Shown here in pieces: positions 45,703-55,300 of a DNA stretch of 64,000 nt. This DNA comes from Granulicella tundricola MP5ACTX9 (GTDB taxonomy: Bacteria > Acidobacteriota > Terriglobia > Terriglobales > Acidobacteriaceae). Both the position numbers and the translations under genes were made by a program. The notes beneath the pieces were generated by a model. That model did no database searches. It was not told the DNA's origin and saw only the letters and a list, made by a program, of their open reading frames with translations. The first letter of the stretch is position 1. The number at the start of each line of letters is the position of its first letter. The DNA is taken from positions 124,001-188,000 of the forward strand of contig NC_015057.1 in assembly GCF_000178975.2 (NCBI RefSeq), given 5' to 3'.

Positions 45703-45885
45703 TTACGCGATGGGGCGTGCGGGTGACTCGGTAAGGGTCTCGCCGGTCGGAGGTCTGGCTGAGGTCTTGGCGATCCTCTGGGCGGACACAAATTTCTGCA
45801 GGCATCTACGATCGCAGGCAAAGGCCCACAGGTAGACAATGAAAAGAAGCGAGACAGCGACGATGGCGCAAAGGATGTCTGACAT
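45703..45885 (-). CDS. Sixty-residue single-pass membrane microprotein
   Basis: ATG 45885 is preceded by AGGAG with a seven-base spacer. The peptide starts MSDILCAIVAVSLLFIVYLW, a single transmembrane helix, followed by 'AFACDRRCLQKFVSAQRIAK' and a Pro/Thr-rich cytosolic tail. The longer frame to 45990 and an overlapping frame in another register are not supported. The N-terminus resembles, in general pattern only, the tiny membrane proteins encoded before kdpA in some phyla, but no kdp gene is present. It lies just upstream of the paoABC operon on the same strand (115-base gap), so it may be its first gene or independent. Confidence 0.6.
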   Translation of the reverse strand: MSDILCAIVAVSLLFIVYLWAFACDRRCLQKFVSAQRIAKTSARPPTGETLTESPARPIA

Positions 45886-46209
45886 TGGTTCACTCCTGAT
45901 TCCGGATTCTTTGAGACTGCGGCGGCGTGAGTTGGCTGGAGCATCTCTCACGTTGCTGTTGTCTCGTATCCGAAACCGGATTGGCTTCAAGTCAGACTCA
46001 AACGAGAATCAATTCTGGATCAACCATCTATATCGTTGAAGTGTAACGGTTTATGAGTTTTGAAGACGCGTGCGGGACCGGTTCTTTTGAACCCTTCAAT
46101 GGGGAGGCGGTCGATTCCGCACATAGCGATTGAAGAGAAGATAGGTCGAGCGAAGACGGAGGGAGCGCGGCACTCGCCCTACCTTGAGCATTCAGGGGTG
46201 GAGCGCGAA
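45886..46209. other. Intergenic region
   Basis: This 324-base gap lies between the microprotein start and the end of the large exported protein gene. Apart from the ribosome binding site and a weak ATCCG-AAAC-CGGAT hairpin near 45970 I see nothing. It should hold the promoter of the microprotein and perhaps of paoABC. Confidence 0.4.
45893..45897 (-). promoter_or_regulatory. Ribosome binding site of the membrane microprotein
   Basis: AGGAG on the minus strand lies seven bases before ATG 45885. It is one of the best-placed sites in the window and is the main argument that the microprotein is real and starts here. Confidence 0.6.
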
Positions 46210-48813
46210 TTATTTGGGATCTGCAGGCGTCTGAGTGGGATCAGCAACTGTGGGTTTAGCGGCAGGCGACGCAGGAGCAACAGTGATGGACTGAGACGGC
46301 GTAGTCTGGGCGGCGGGAACATTTTGTGCCGTGGGTGCCGCCGGTGCAGGCTTCGGGATGGCCGCGGGCAGCGTCACGGATGCGAGAGCGTTGGGATCGT
46401 CGCGCAGCTTGAGGTAGATCGTTGAGCCGTCCGACGGCGTGGGCACAAGGTAGGTGCTGTCGGCGTAACCGGTGGGAACGTCCGCGGGTTTAGCGAAGTC
46501 CTTGCCTGCGCCGAAGGACTGGACGAGAAAGAGGTTGCTGCCGTCAAGCGTGCAGGTGGGGGCGTCCTGCGTGGTGCAGTGGATGGCTTTGATGCTGGGC
46601 GAACGCACGAGCGTGCCGAGCGGCGTCCACGCGCCGGGTGTGCCGTCCGAGGCGACGGGGCGCATCTGTAGCTTGCCAAAGGCGGACTGGCCAAAGGACT
46701 TGAGCGGATCAAGCGTGGCTACGGCGGTATGATCGTCCTGAAGGACGAGGTTATTGGCGGCAAGCGAAAGGGCCGTCGTAACAGAGCCATCGAGCGTTGC
46801 GACTTCAATGGTTTGCGTGCGGGGCATGGCGTCCTTGGTCTGGACGACGAAGGTCAAGGTGCCATCGAGGGGAATGTCATCCTTGGCTCCGAGCGTGACA
46901 GGCATGGAGTCGTCCTTCTGCGCGGCAGTGGCCTTGAAGGAGAGCAGGTTAAGGCCGGGGCGTGCGGCCTCTGCGGCGATGTTCACCGGCATGGTGCGCC
47001 CGTCCTTGAGCTTGACGGTGGCATCCGCACCGTCGTCCGGGGAGACGCCGGATTTAGCCTGGAGATGAACGGTCTTGTCGTCGTTCGAGTCGCCGGTGGG
47101 GGTGAAGGTCTGCTTGTCGACATCAACCGAGACAACATCCTTCAGGCCTTCCCCCGTGAGGATGGCGGTGTTGTCGCCGCCGTGAATCTTCAAGTTCTCA
47201 AGCTTGATTCCGGCGTTATACGCGGTGAGGGGAACCTTATCCTGATCCTTGTCGCCATACTGCAGGATGGCAAGCGAGTAGCCGCCGGGTTGGACGGTTT
47301 TTAGGGGGACGTCCAGGTTGAGGGTGTCCTTGGCATCCTTGCCGTCGGCCGCCTTATAGGTGACATCTACATCCTTTGCCTTTTCGCTGGCGAGTGCGAT
47401 GTGCTGGACGCAGGCGTCGCCATCCCCTTTGAGGGTGAGGTGATTGTCCTGGCCGGCAAGAAGCTGGGTGTTGCCGACGATCTTCCAGTCCTTGCCACGA
47501 ACCTGCTGGAGGGTGACAGTGGGACCATCGAAGGCATCAAAGCCCCAATAACCGCTGACCTTACCGGTGATGGTGAGGTCGGTGGGCGAGCCGGGTTTGG
47601 CATCGGTCTTCTCTGGCTTAGGCTTGTCCGATGCGGGCTTGAGTGGTTGGCGCTTGTCGTTTTCGGAGACGATGAGGCCGCCTTCAAACGCGTCCGGGTG
47701 CAAGGGCAGATCAGTGGTGTCGCCGGTGCGATTGAGGTGCAGCACAAGATCATGGGCGAAGCTGCTGGAGAAGACAAGCGGCGCGCCTTCTAGCTGAAGT
47801 GCGACCTTCGGCTGCAGCAGGCAGGCGACCTGGTCTGCGTTGTGCAGGCGAAGAGGCGGCAGCGCAGCCTTCTGGATGGCAGGCAGGCCGATGACAATAA
47901 CCGACTCCGGCTTATGGAAGGAGGGTGGCGTGTTGAGGCGGAGGCTGAGGGATTCGCCGTCCGGGAAGCTGAGGCCCGGGATGTACTGATACTGCGCGGT
48001 GCGAAGCGTGCCGACGAGGTGGACGAGATCGACGACGGCACCGACATAAGCCGAGTAGACGCCTGCCCCAGCGGCCGACGTGTAGGAGGCCGCATTGATG
48101 AAATCGGATGATGGGCCAGTGGATAGGGCTTCCGCAACGGTCTGGCCGTGGCCATCGTCGAGTAGGACGGGGGCGCTGGACTGCGTGAGGCAGGTGACCT
48201 GCTGATCGACCGGCTGCTTGAAGCAATCGGCGTTAGGCTTGAGGGCGAGCGTTGCGGCAAGCTTAGTGGAGTGATCCTGAATGGCCTTGGAGTCGGTGGG
48301 CGAGACCGTCTTCATCGCCGCGAGGTAGCGCTCGATGCGCTGCTGCTCAAAGGAGGCCTGGTTGAGGTCGGCGTCGGCGCGGATGAAGAGGCCAGGCTTG
48401 CCTTTGACGGCGGAGCGGAGGGTTTTGAAATCGCCGCCAGTCTCCGGCGCAAGGAACATAACGGCCTGCTGAGCCTCGGCAGGCACCGTGACGGTCGTGC
48501 CTTCAATGGTCTTCTTTTCCCAGGTGTCAATCTCAGTGAACCAGTTGTCAGGCGGCTCGTTGGTGGTGCCGCGCAGGAAGGCGACGATGAGAATGAGATG
48601 GTTCGATTGGGTGGCAGGCAAATCCGCCTTAATCCAGAGCTTGTCGCCGGGCTGAAGGTTGGGGACCTGCGCGATGGGAAGCGTGGTGTCGCCACGAGTG
48701 ACGCGAACCTTGATCTTTGGACCAGCTAGATCGAAGCGCGCGGCGTCTTCAGCATGAAGAGCTGTGACAAAGGAGGTGGCGAGAAGACAGGCGGCAACGT
48801 TCAGGGCTCTCAT
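46210..48813 (-). CDS. Large exported protein of unknown function
   Basis: This 867-residue protein has a signal peptide (MRALNVAACLLATSFVTALHA). The N-terminal third has a pattern of extracellular beta domains ('PNLQPGDKLWIKADLPA', 'FTEIDTWEKKTIEGTTV'). The central part has bacterial Ig-like segments ('TDLTITGKVSGYWGFDAFDG', 'LKTVQPGGYSLAILQYGDKD'). The last 60 residues are a Pro/Ala/Thr-rich tail of low complexity, perhaps wall- or membrane-spanning. Two Cys pairs ('CFKQPVDQQVTC', 'CTTQDAPTC') suggest disulphides. I do not recognise a catalytic motif. Clade-specific surface or periplasmic proteins of this kind are common in Acidobacteria. The gene upstream on the same strand encodes an outer-membrane-barrel-like protein, a possible partner. 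Confidence 0.7.
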   Translation of the reverse strand: MRALNVAACLLATSFVTALHAEDAARFDLAGPKIKVRVTRGDTTLPIAQVPNLQPGDKLWIKADLPATQSNHLILIVAFLRGTTNEPPDNWFTEIDTWEKKTIEGTTVTVPAEAQQAVMFLAPETGGDFKTLRSAVKGKPGLFIRADADLNQASFEQQRIERYLAAMKTVSPTDSKAIQDHSTKLAATLALKPNADCFKQPVDQQVTCLTQSSAPVLLDDGHGQTVAEALSTGPSSDFINAASYTSAAGAGVYSAYVGAVVDLVHLVGTLRTAQYQYIPGLSFPDGESLSLRLNTPPSFHKPESVIVIGLPAIQKAALPPLRLHNADQVACLLQPKVALQLEGAPLVFSSSFAHDLVLHLNRTGDTTDLPLHPDAFEGGLIVSENDKRQPLKPASDKPKPEKTDAKPGSPTDLTITGKVSGYWGFDAFDGPTVTLQQVRGKDWKIVGNTQLLAGQDNHLTLKGDGDACVQHIALASEKAKDVDVTYKAADGKDAKDTLNLDVPLKTVQPGGYSLAILQYGDKDQDKVPLTAYNAGIKLENLKIHGGDNTAILTGEGLKDVVSVDVDKQTFTPTGDSNDDKTVHLQAKSGVSPDDGADATVKLKDGRTMPVNIAAEAARPGLNLLSFKATAAQKDDSMPVTLGAKDDIPLDGTLTFVVQTKDAMPRTQTIEVATLDGSVTTALSLAANNLVLQDDHTAVATLDPLKSFGQSAFGKLQMRPVASDGTPGAWTPLGTLVRSPSIKAIHCTTQDAPTCTLDGSNLFLVQSFGAGKDFAKPADVPTGYADSTYLVPTPSDGSTIYLKLRDDPNALASVTLPAAIPKPAPAAPTAQNVPAAQTTPSQSITVAPASPAAKPTVADPTQTPADPK

Positions 48814-48937
48814 CTCGTTGGTTTAGACGCCAAGCGGGTGGGAGGAGTTGTGGAAGAAAGCGCAAATGAGCCAACCAGACTGATCGAAAGGACTTGGGGC
48901 AATCGGTCGGAGCGTTGCGCCTTCTACCGAAGCGCTT

Positions 48938-49744
48938 TTAGGACTTGGGTTTCGAACCGCCGTGAACTCGTTTGCCGAAGACGAGGCCCACCGTAGTTCC
49001 GATGCGTGCGGAGTCGTTGCTGACGCCGAAGCGCAACCCACCGTCGATACCGAAAGCGTCGTTGAACTGGTGATAGAAGCCGCCGAAGAGATAGGTGCCC
49101 GGCGGCGTGTTGGACTCCGAGTTGTTCTGCCCGAAGACCTCCGCGTAGACCCGTGTGATCTTCGACGTGTGAAAGCTGAGTGCCAGCGACTGCTGTCCTC
49201 CATAGCTACATCCGGCCTGGGTCTGGCAGTTGGCCTGGACGATGGAGCCATTGAGCATGACGTCGATATTGCCGTCTTTGCCGTAGTGATGATTGATAAG
49301 GAAGACAGCCTGCTGGCCGTAGTTCTGCAGAGCGGTGCCGGAGGCGGTGGGCAGCTCCGCCTCATACTGTACGGCGATACCAGGCGCGGGGCGATGATAG
49401 TCCTCTTTTTTCAGCTCCACCTTGCCGCCGATGGTGATGGTCCCCACGCCATTGGCTGCGCCAACATCCTGCTGGATGTGATCGAAGTTGGACCAGCCGA
49501 AGTCCAGGCGGAGACGTGGGAGCGGGGTGTAGTAGATGGAGGTGGCGAGCGTCTGAAGATTGCCGGGTGGGTTGCGCGGATAGGCATCGTAACCCTGCTC
49601 CACCTGGATGACCCCGGCATCCTGGATGGTGGCGCTGTTAGCGATGGTAGGGCGCGAAGGGCTGAGGTTGAGATCCTGCGCGGACGCGGACAGAGACGGG
49701 AAGAAGCTGAACGATGCGATAAAAACGATTGATCGGGGGACCAT
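48938..49744 (-). CDS. Outer-membrane barrel protein (MetA-pathway/phenol-degradation-like)
   Basis: This 268-residue protein has a signal peptide (about 1-23, 'FIASFSFFPSLSASAQ') and alternating hydrophobic strands typical of a small beta barrel ('DFGWSNFDHIQQ', 'YAEVFGQNNSES', 'FGGFYHQFNDAFGIDGGLRF'). This pattern matches the Phenol_MetA_deg (DUF3187-like) outer-membrane group. Two cysteines in 'CQTQAGC' may form a loop disulphide. The neighbours are the large unknown exported protein (downstream) and the DUF6807 gene (upstream). Transport or sensing of small aromatic or hydrophobic compounds is a family-level guess. Confidence 0.65.
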   Translation of the reverse strand: MVPRSIVFIASFSFFPSLSASAQDLNLSPSRPTIANSATIQDAGVIQVEQGYDAYPRNPPGNLQTLATSIYYTPLPRLRLDFGWSNFDHIQQDVGAANGVGTITIGGKVELKKEDYHRPAPGIAVQYEAELPTASGTALQNYGQQAVFLINHHYGKDGNIDVMLNGSIVQANCQTQAGCSYGGQQSLALSFHTSKITRVYAEVFGQNNSESNTPPGTYLFGGFYHQFNDAFGIDGGLRFGVSNDSARIGTTVGLVFGKRVHGGSKPKS

Positions 49745-49823
49745 GAGCAGGTTAGATGTGCTGTAGTAGCGAAAAGAGGGTAGCCGCAGATGAGCGGCTG
49801 CCCTCTTGCACTGATGAAGGCGT

Positions 49824-50873
49824 TTAGTTGTACTCAGCGTCGTAGGCCGCGCTCTCCTTGTTCATCTCCGCGGTGATTGCGCTATGGGAGAAGATGATGA
49901 CGCGATACTTGAAGGTTGCCGACTGGCCCTTGGCGATGGTGAACTTATGCTCCGGTGCCTTGGGGTCGAATATATGGTCGCCGAGCGGGTTGGCGGCGAA
50001 GAGACCGTAGCCGCGTGCGTGCCAATAGGTGGGATAGCCGGGATTGCCCTTATGATCGAGGATCGCAATCGACAGCGTCTTGCCGTCCGTGGTCCCGGTG
50101 AGCGTACACCATTTGCCGCGGGTCGACCAGACCTTCTCACCTTCGACTCCTTCGCTGGTCCGATAGACGCCAGTCGCGCCGGATGTATCGACGGCATCGA
50201 CCTTGGTGGGCCGGCCCTCGGCATCCATGAAGATGCCGCCCTTCTCGTTCGGCGACTCCAGGAAGTGCGCGACGCGGATGCCGAGAACGCCTTCCTTGTC
50301 GTCGTTGAAGACGGCCTGGTCGAGCGCCTTCAACGTAGTCACGCGGTCGATGATGCGGGCGTCCCCGCGCTTGATGAAGACGTAGCGTGTGGTTTCTTTC
50401 AGGATGTCCGTGCCCTTGCCGGTGGTCCAGGTCGATTCGACCGTGAGCTCCCCGCGATCCTTACCGCTCTTGGTGGACACGATGCGGTCCTGATGGATGG
50501 AGCCCATCTTCTCGCGGTCGGCCTCCTTGATGGCGTCAGAGTTGTTCCAGAAGTCGAAGCCGTTGACGTTGCCGTAGTTGAACCACATGCCGGCGTGGTG
50601 CGGGTGATCGACGCGTTCCTTCGGCCGCGGCTCCAGCGGATACCCACGTGTGACAGTAACGCCGTCCGACGCGATCAGCGGATAGAGCACAGGCTTCTTG
50701 AGCGAGGTGGGCCAGACGTAGGAGGTGAAGCGTTCGCCGTCGATGGTGATATCGACACGGCGATCCGCCTCGTTGGGCGTGACCTGCACTCCCTTCCCTG
50801 CCTGCGCTTTGAGCGCCGACACAGACATAAGCAGCGCCACAGATGCGATGCCGAAGATGCGTCGGCTATACAT
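49824..50873 (-). CDS. DUF6807 (PmoA-like) exported protein
   Basis: This is about 349 residues from ATG 50873. A signal peptide (MYSRRIFGIASVALLMSVSALKAQA) precedes the DUF6807 domain ('VDITIDGERFTSYVWPTSLK', 'DHPHHAGMWFNYGNVNGFDF', 'KGNPGYPTYWHARGYGLFAA'). This domain is annotated as PmoA-like but in practice sits with sugar genes and is probably a glycan-processing beta-sandwich. The longer upstream frame to 51080 overlaps the previous gene in another phase and is rejected. The start overlaps the stop of the Gfo/Idh gene by eight bases, so translation is probably coupled. Together with the receptor they form a three-gene uptake unit. Confidence 0.85.
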   Translation of the reverse strand: MYSRRIFGIASVALLMSVSALKAQAGKGVQVTPNEADRRVDITIDGERFTSYVWPTSLKKPVLYPLIASDGVTVTRGYPLEPRPKERVDHPHHAGMWFNYGNVNGFDFWNNSDAIKEADREKMGSIHQDRIVSTKSGKDRGELTVESTWTTGKGTDILKETTRYVFIKRGDARIIDRVTTLKALDQAVFNDDKEGVLGIRVAHFLESPNEKGGIFMDAEGRPTKVDAVDTSGATGVYRTSEGVEGEKVWSTRGKWCTLTGTTDGKTLSIAILDHKGNPGYPTYWHARGYGLFAANPLGDHIFDPKAPEHKFTIAKGQSATFKYRVIIFSHSAITAEMNKESAAYDAEYN

Positions 50874-52233
50874 GCTTACCTCCGGCGACGACCTGCTGGG
50901 TCTTGTCGTCGAAGGTGACGCGCGTTCCCGTCTGCATGGCCGCGATGCACATGCACAGTGCGATGGAGTGGCTGTAACCCGCTTCAATGCTGGCGTTGGG
51001 CATCTTGCGCGAGCGGACACACTCCATCCAGTTACGCATATTGGCGCCCGTCTCTGGATCGCCTGAGCCGGTGTTGGCATCGGTTGAAACCTTCTCGCTG
51101 TGGTCGTCGAGGGAGAAGCTCTTGAGCAGCTTCGGCTCCATCTTCATCTCAGCCGCGTACTTCGCGGTGAGGCCGCCGTTGGGCGTGACAGTGCGCTTGT
51201 CCATATCCAGCATGCCGCCGGTGGAGTAGTAAAGCTCCTTGACGCCGCCGGCGGAGTTCGTCTGGCGTGTGCTGTAGACGACTTGGAAGCCCTTCGTCGG
51301 ATCGTCCAACGGGCCGTAGTCGAAGACCGCGGTGAGAGTGTCCCAGTTCACGCGGCCATCCTTCCAAGCGTAGATGCCGCCATTGGCGACGACGCTGCGC
51401 GGATGCGGCAGCCCGGTGAACCAGTGGACCGTATCGATCTGGTGGACGAGCCACTGATCCGGCAGGCCGGAGGAGTACGGCCAGAAGAGGCGGAACTCAA
51501 GGTACTTGCGCGCGTCGAACGGAACCTTGGGCAGGTCGAGCTGGTAACGAGTCCAATCTGTATCCTGCTCCTTCAGCAATGGCACCACATCCGGACGACG
51601 CCAGCGCCCGGGCTGGTTGACGTTCCAGCTCATCTCCACCATGACGATATCGCCGAACTGACCGCTGTTGATGTACTCGTACGCCTTCTGGTAGCCGGGC
51701 GTGCTGCGGCGCTGCGTGCCCACCTGCACGATCTTTCCGGTCTTATGCACTGCTGCGCGGAAGTTGCGTGCATCCGGCATGGTGTGTGCGGTTGGTTTTT
51801 CCACGTAGGCGTCTCGACCAGCGTTGACAGCCTGGATGCCGTGCTGCGCATGCTGGAAATCAGCCGTGGCAATGAGGACCGCGTCGACATCCTTGCGGGC
51901 ATAAAGCTCTTCGTTGTTGCGGACGGAGTCGACCTTATTTCCAGTCTTCTCGCTGAGCATAGCCGCACCCTGATCACGCCGCATGTTCCAGATATCGGAG
52001 ACGGCAACGAACTGGAAGTTCAATTCCTTGGCATGGGATAAAAAAGCCGGGACGAGCGCGCCTTTCATGCGGTCGCCACAACCGACGATGGCAGTTCGGA
52101 CACGGTCGTTGGCACCGACAATGGCGGCGTAGCTGGAGGCGTTCCAGGAGACCGTGGCTCCGGCTGCAAGGAGGCTGCTGGTCTTGAGAAAGTCCCTGCG
52201 ATTGGTGTTGAGGTTCGTGTCTTTCAAATCCAT
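50866..52233 (-). CDS. Gfo/Idh/MocA family oxidoreductase with Tat signal
   Basis: This is about 455 residues from ATG 52233, which has AGGAG six bases upstream; the frame further up to 52317 is not supported. A twin-arginine-type signal ('NRRDFLKTSSLLAAGATV') is followed by the Rossmann NAD(P) fold (about 38-165, 'VRTAIVGCGDRMKGALVPAF') and the Gfo/Idh C-terminal substrate domain containing the family's 'YVEKPTAHT' lysine motif. The enzyme oxidises or reduces a sugar or polyol, here probably in the periplasm like glucose-fructose oxidoreductase. It lies 96 bases after the receptor gene. The partner DUF6807 gene overlaps its end. The sugar is unknown. Confidence 0.92.
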   Translation of the reverse strand: MDLKDTNLNTNRRDFLKTSSLLAAGATVSWNASSYAAIVGANDRVRTAIVGCGDRMKGALVPAFLSHAKELNFQFVAVSDIWNMRRDQGAAMLSEKTGNKVDSVRNNEELYARKDVDAVLIATADFQHAQHGIQAVNAGRDAYVEKPTAHTMPDARNFRAAVHKTGKIVQVGTQRRSTPGYQKAYEYINSGQFGDIVMVEMSWNVNQPGRWRRPDVVPLLKEQDTDWTRYQLDLPKVPFDARKYLEFRLFWPYSSGLPDQWLVHQIDTVHWFTGLPHPRSVVANGGIYAWKDGRVNWDTLTAVFDYGPLDDPTKGFQVVYSTRQTNSAGGVKELYYSTGGMLDMDKRTVTPNGGLTAKYAAEMKMEPKLLKSFSLDDHSEKVSTDANTGSGDPETGANMRNWMECVRSRKMPNASIEAGYSHSIALCMCIAAMQTGTRVTFDDKTQQVVAGGKHV

Positions 52234-52329
52234 CTTGCTCTCCTGAGGCTTTTGTTCTTGTTTGAACTGATGGGAGGGAAGATCTAGCCGCTCCGTGGGC
52301 TGCACATTGCAACCCACAGAGCGGAGAAC

Positions 52330-55300
52330 TTAGAAGGTGATCTTGGCCGCCGCCTGGAAGATGCGAGCGCCGTAGTTGTTCACGGTTGAGGTGATCTGCC
52401 CGAAGGTGCTGGACAGGATCGAGCTGCTCGATCCTGCAAAACCAGTGCTTCCCGGACCGGCGAAGTTGGGATGGTTCAGCACGTTGAAGGCTTCAAACCG
52501 CAGATCCAGCGCAAGCCTGTCGTGGATCGGGAAGATGCGGCTCAAAGAGCTGTCCACCTGCAGGAAGTCCGGTCCACGGAAAGCGAAGCGCCCCGAGTTA
52601 CCAAACGTTCCAGTGGCGTTCGCAGAGAACGCGGAGGGGTTGACGAATTGCGTGAAAGCAGCTCCGCTGGTTCCTGGCGCAACCACCTTGGTGTGGGTAA
52701 ATACTGTGTTGGGATTGATCAGGTTCGCGCGGTCATTGTTCACGGCAGTCAGGGAATTATCCTGTCCTGCTGTCACCGTGAACGGCGCGCCATCGGTGAT
52801 ATGTACCAGGGGCGAAATCTCCCAGTTGTTGATCAACTGCGCCTTCCAGCCTGTCAGAGCAAAGTGGCTCGATGCCACGATGGTCGTGTTGAAGACATCG
52901 CGATAGTCGAAGCCACAGTTCGCCCTGTCTCCCTTGATGTTGCTCGGGTTCTGAACGCTCGTGCCTGCAACATCCGCGGTGTTATCCGAAATATCGATGC
53001 AATGCGACCAGGTGTAGTTCGCAAGGAATACGAACGTCGAAGACAGGCGATGCTGGATCGTCGTCACCATGCCGTTATAGCTCGCGTTTGCACCGGGCTT
53101 GATCAGGATCGAACCGCCGCCGCCACCGGAGTACTTTGGTCCCTGCGTCGCATTCGCAAGCGTGAGCGCATAGCGTGAAGCCGTGTTGCCAAGCGAGGAA
53201 CATGGCGTTCCATTGCAAGTTCCCGGGATGTAGACTGCGGCATCCAGGGGATATCCATAAGGCAGGAAATCGGTCCTGTTGCCGATATAGTCGATCTGGA
53301 ACTCCCAGCCTTTGCCGAACTCCTGCTGCATACTAGCCGTATATTGGATCGAATACGGCGAGTGGAACTGCGGAGTCAGCACAATGTATTGGCCGCCGTT
53401 CGGGAAGACCGTAGCCGCCGTAGGCTTGAAGGGTTGCGGAAACGGGTTCGTCGTCTGCGTGCCATTCGACCATGGATTCGTGAGGCTCAAAGGCACGTTG
53501 ACTGGCGTATTGGCGATCGTCTGCGCAAATGGCGGATTCTGATTCGTCCGCTGGCCCGTGAAGAAGTTCGGCTCATCATAGACCAGGGCTGCGCCGGCAC
53601 GAAACACCGTCTTGCCCCCGCCGGTCGGATCGAAGGTCACACCGACACGAGGTGAAAACTGGTAAGGCGAGTTCTTCGTAAACGCCTTCGGTACTCCCGG
53701 ATCACCATAGAACGAGCTTCCGGCCGGAGCGTTCGGATAGACGCTGCTGATCGTGCCGGCAAGGAGCCCGGCCATGCTGAACTCGCTTCCACGACCGAAA
53801 TAATCCGCCGGGAAGAACTCAGGGTCCCAGCGAACTCCCGCTGAAAGGACCAGCCTCTTCGTCGGATGATAGACGTCCTGGACATAAAGGCTCGGAATTG
53901 AACCGCGCAACGCGTTCTGCTGTGCCTTGCTCTGTTCGTATCCGCTCATGGAGCCTGTCAGGAAGTCCAGGTTGGCATCCGCGCCTGTGCCGCCCGCGCT
54001 CTTGCCCGCAGGTCCCTTCTGGCTGTAGGTCCCGGAAAAGGTGAACTTACCGTCAGATTCATAAATGTTGGAGATGTTGAGCTGAGACCGAACGAACTCG
54101 CCACCGAAGGCAATCTGATGCTTTCCGATGAGCCAGTTGACATCGTCGCTGAAGGAGAAGGTGTTGTCGTTGAAGTGGGCAACCGCGCAGGTTCCGCAGT
54201 ACGTGCTGAACTTGTTCGTTACAGTGAGCAGAAGCCCCGGATCCACAGGCACATATACGTTCACGCCGAGTGTGGTTGGGCTGATACCGGTCGCTGCAGG
54301 CCCACGATTATCCCTGCGCCGTGTCGCCGTGGCATGGAACGCATTCACCAGGTTGCTGTTGATGACGAACGTCTCGCCAATCGTCAGACCCTGTGCGCGC
54401 TCGATGTTGCCGGGCTGCGTCGTCAGCAAAACGTTGGTGGGCGAGAAGTAGGCCGGGCTGGTGTACCCATCCAGCAGGTAGCGGCCATACAGACTGTTCC
54501 GGGCATTGATCGTCGCATCCACACGCGAGATAAATTGGTTCTCCTGAACCTGCAGCGGAATCGCGTACGTCACCTTGCCGCAAGGGTCACTCGTGGCAGG
54601 CAGGTACTTCAGAAGAGCGAGCGCCTGCGGATTGAAGGCGGTTGGACTGATCTGGTTATTCGCCAGGACTGCGCCCGTCTGGGGATTCAGCAGTTGAAGA
54701 CCGGTCTTCTGGCAGTTGGGTCCGTCTGTTACAGAAAAGTCACCGGCCAGATTCGCCGCCGTTGGAACAAACGCAGTCGTCGAAGCCTGGGTCGATGACT
54801 GATTGGTGCGCTGATAGCCGCCAAAGAAAAACAGCTTGTCCCGCATAATCTTGCCGCCGATGGTCCCGCCAAACTGGTTCTGGTGCAGGGTATCTTTGGC
54901 GCTGCAAGTGGTAGCAGGTGCAACGATCTTGCAGGTGGAAAAGAAGTTGGTTGCGTTGAGATAGTTATTGCGCAGGAACTCGAACGCCGTCCCATGCCAC
55001 TGGTTGGAACCAGACCGTGTCACCACGTTTACCAGGCCGCCGGGATGCAGGCCGCTCTGTGCGCCCAGCGCCGTCGTCTCCACGCTGAATTGGCTGACCG
55101 CGTCCGGAAAAGGGAACGGCAGATTGATGTTGGTCATGTAGTCGTTGTGGTCCCCACCGTCCAGGCGGTAGTCGGTCTGATTACCCTGACCACCTGCAAC
55201 TGAGACGACAGCCGACGTCGCAAAAGTCTTGCTTCCCTGCTGGTCGTTGTTCTCGTTCGCGTTGACTGAGCCGCCCGAGAGCGTAATCAACTGCGTCATC

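Noticed and set aside
45690-45990. Longer overlapping frames around the membrane microprotein
   Set aside because: Only ATG 45885 has a ribosome binding site and begins the transmembrane helix; the other register gives no coherent protein.
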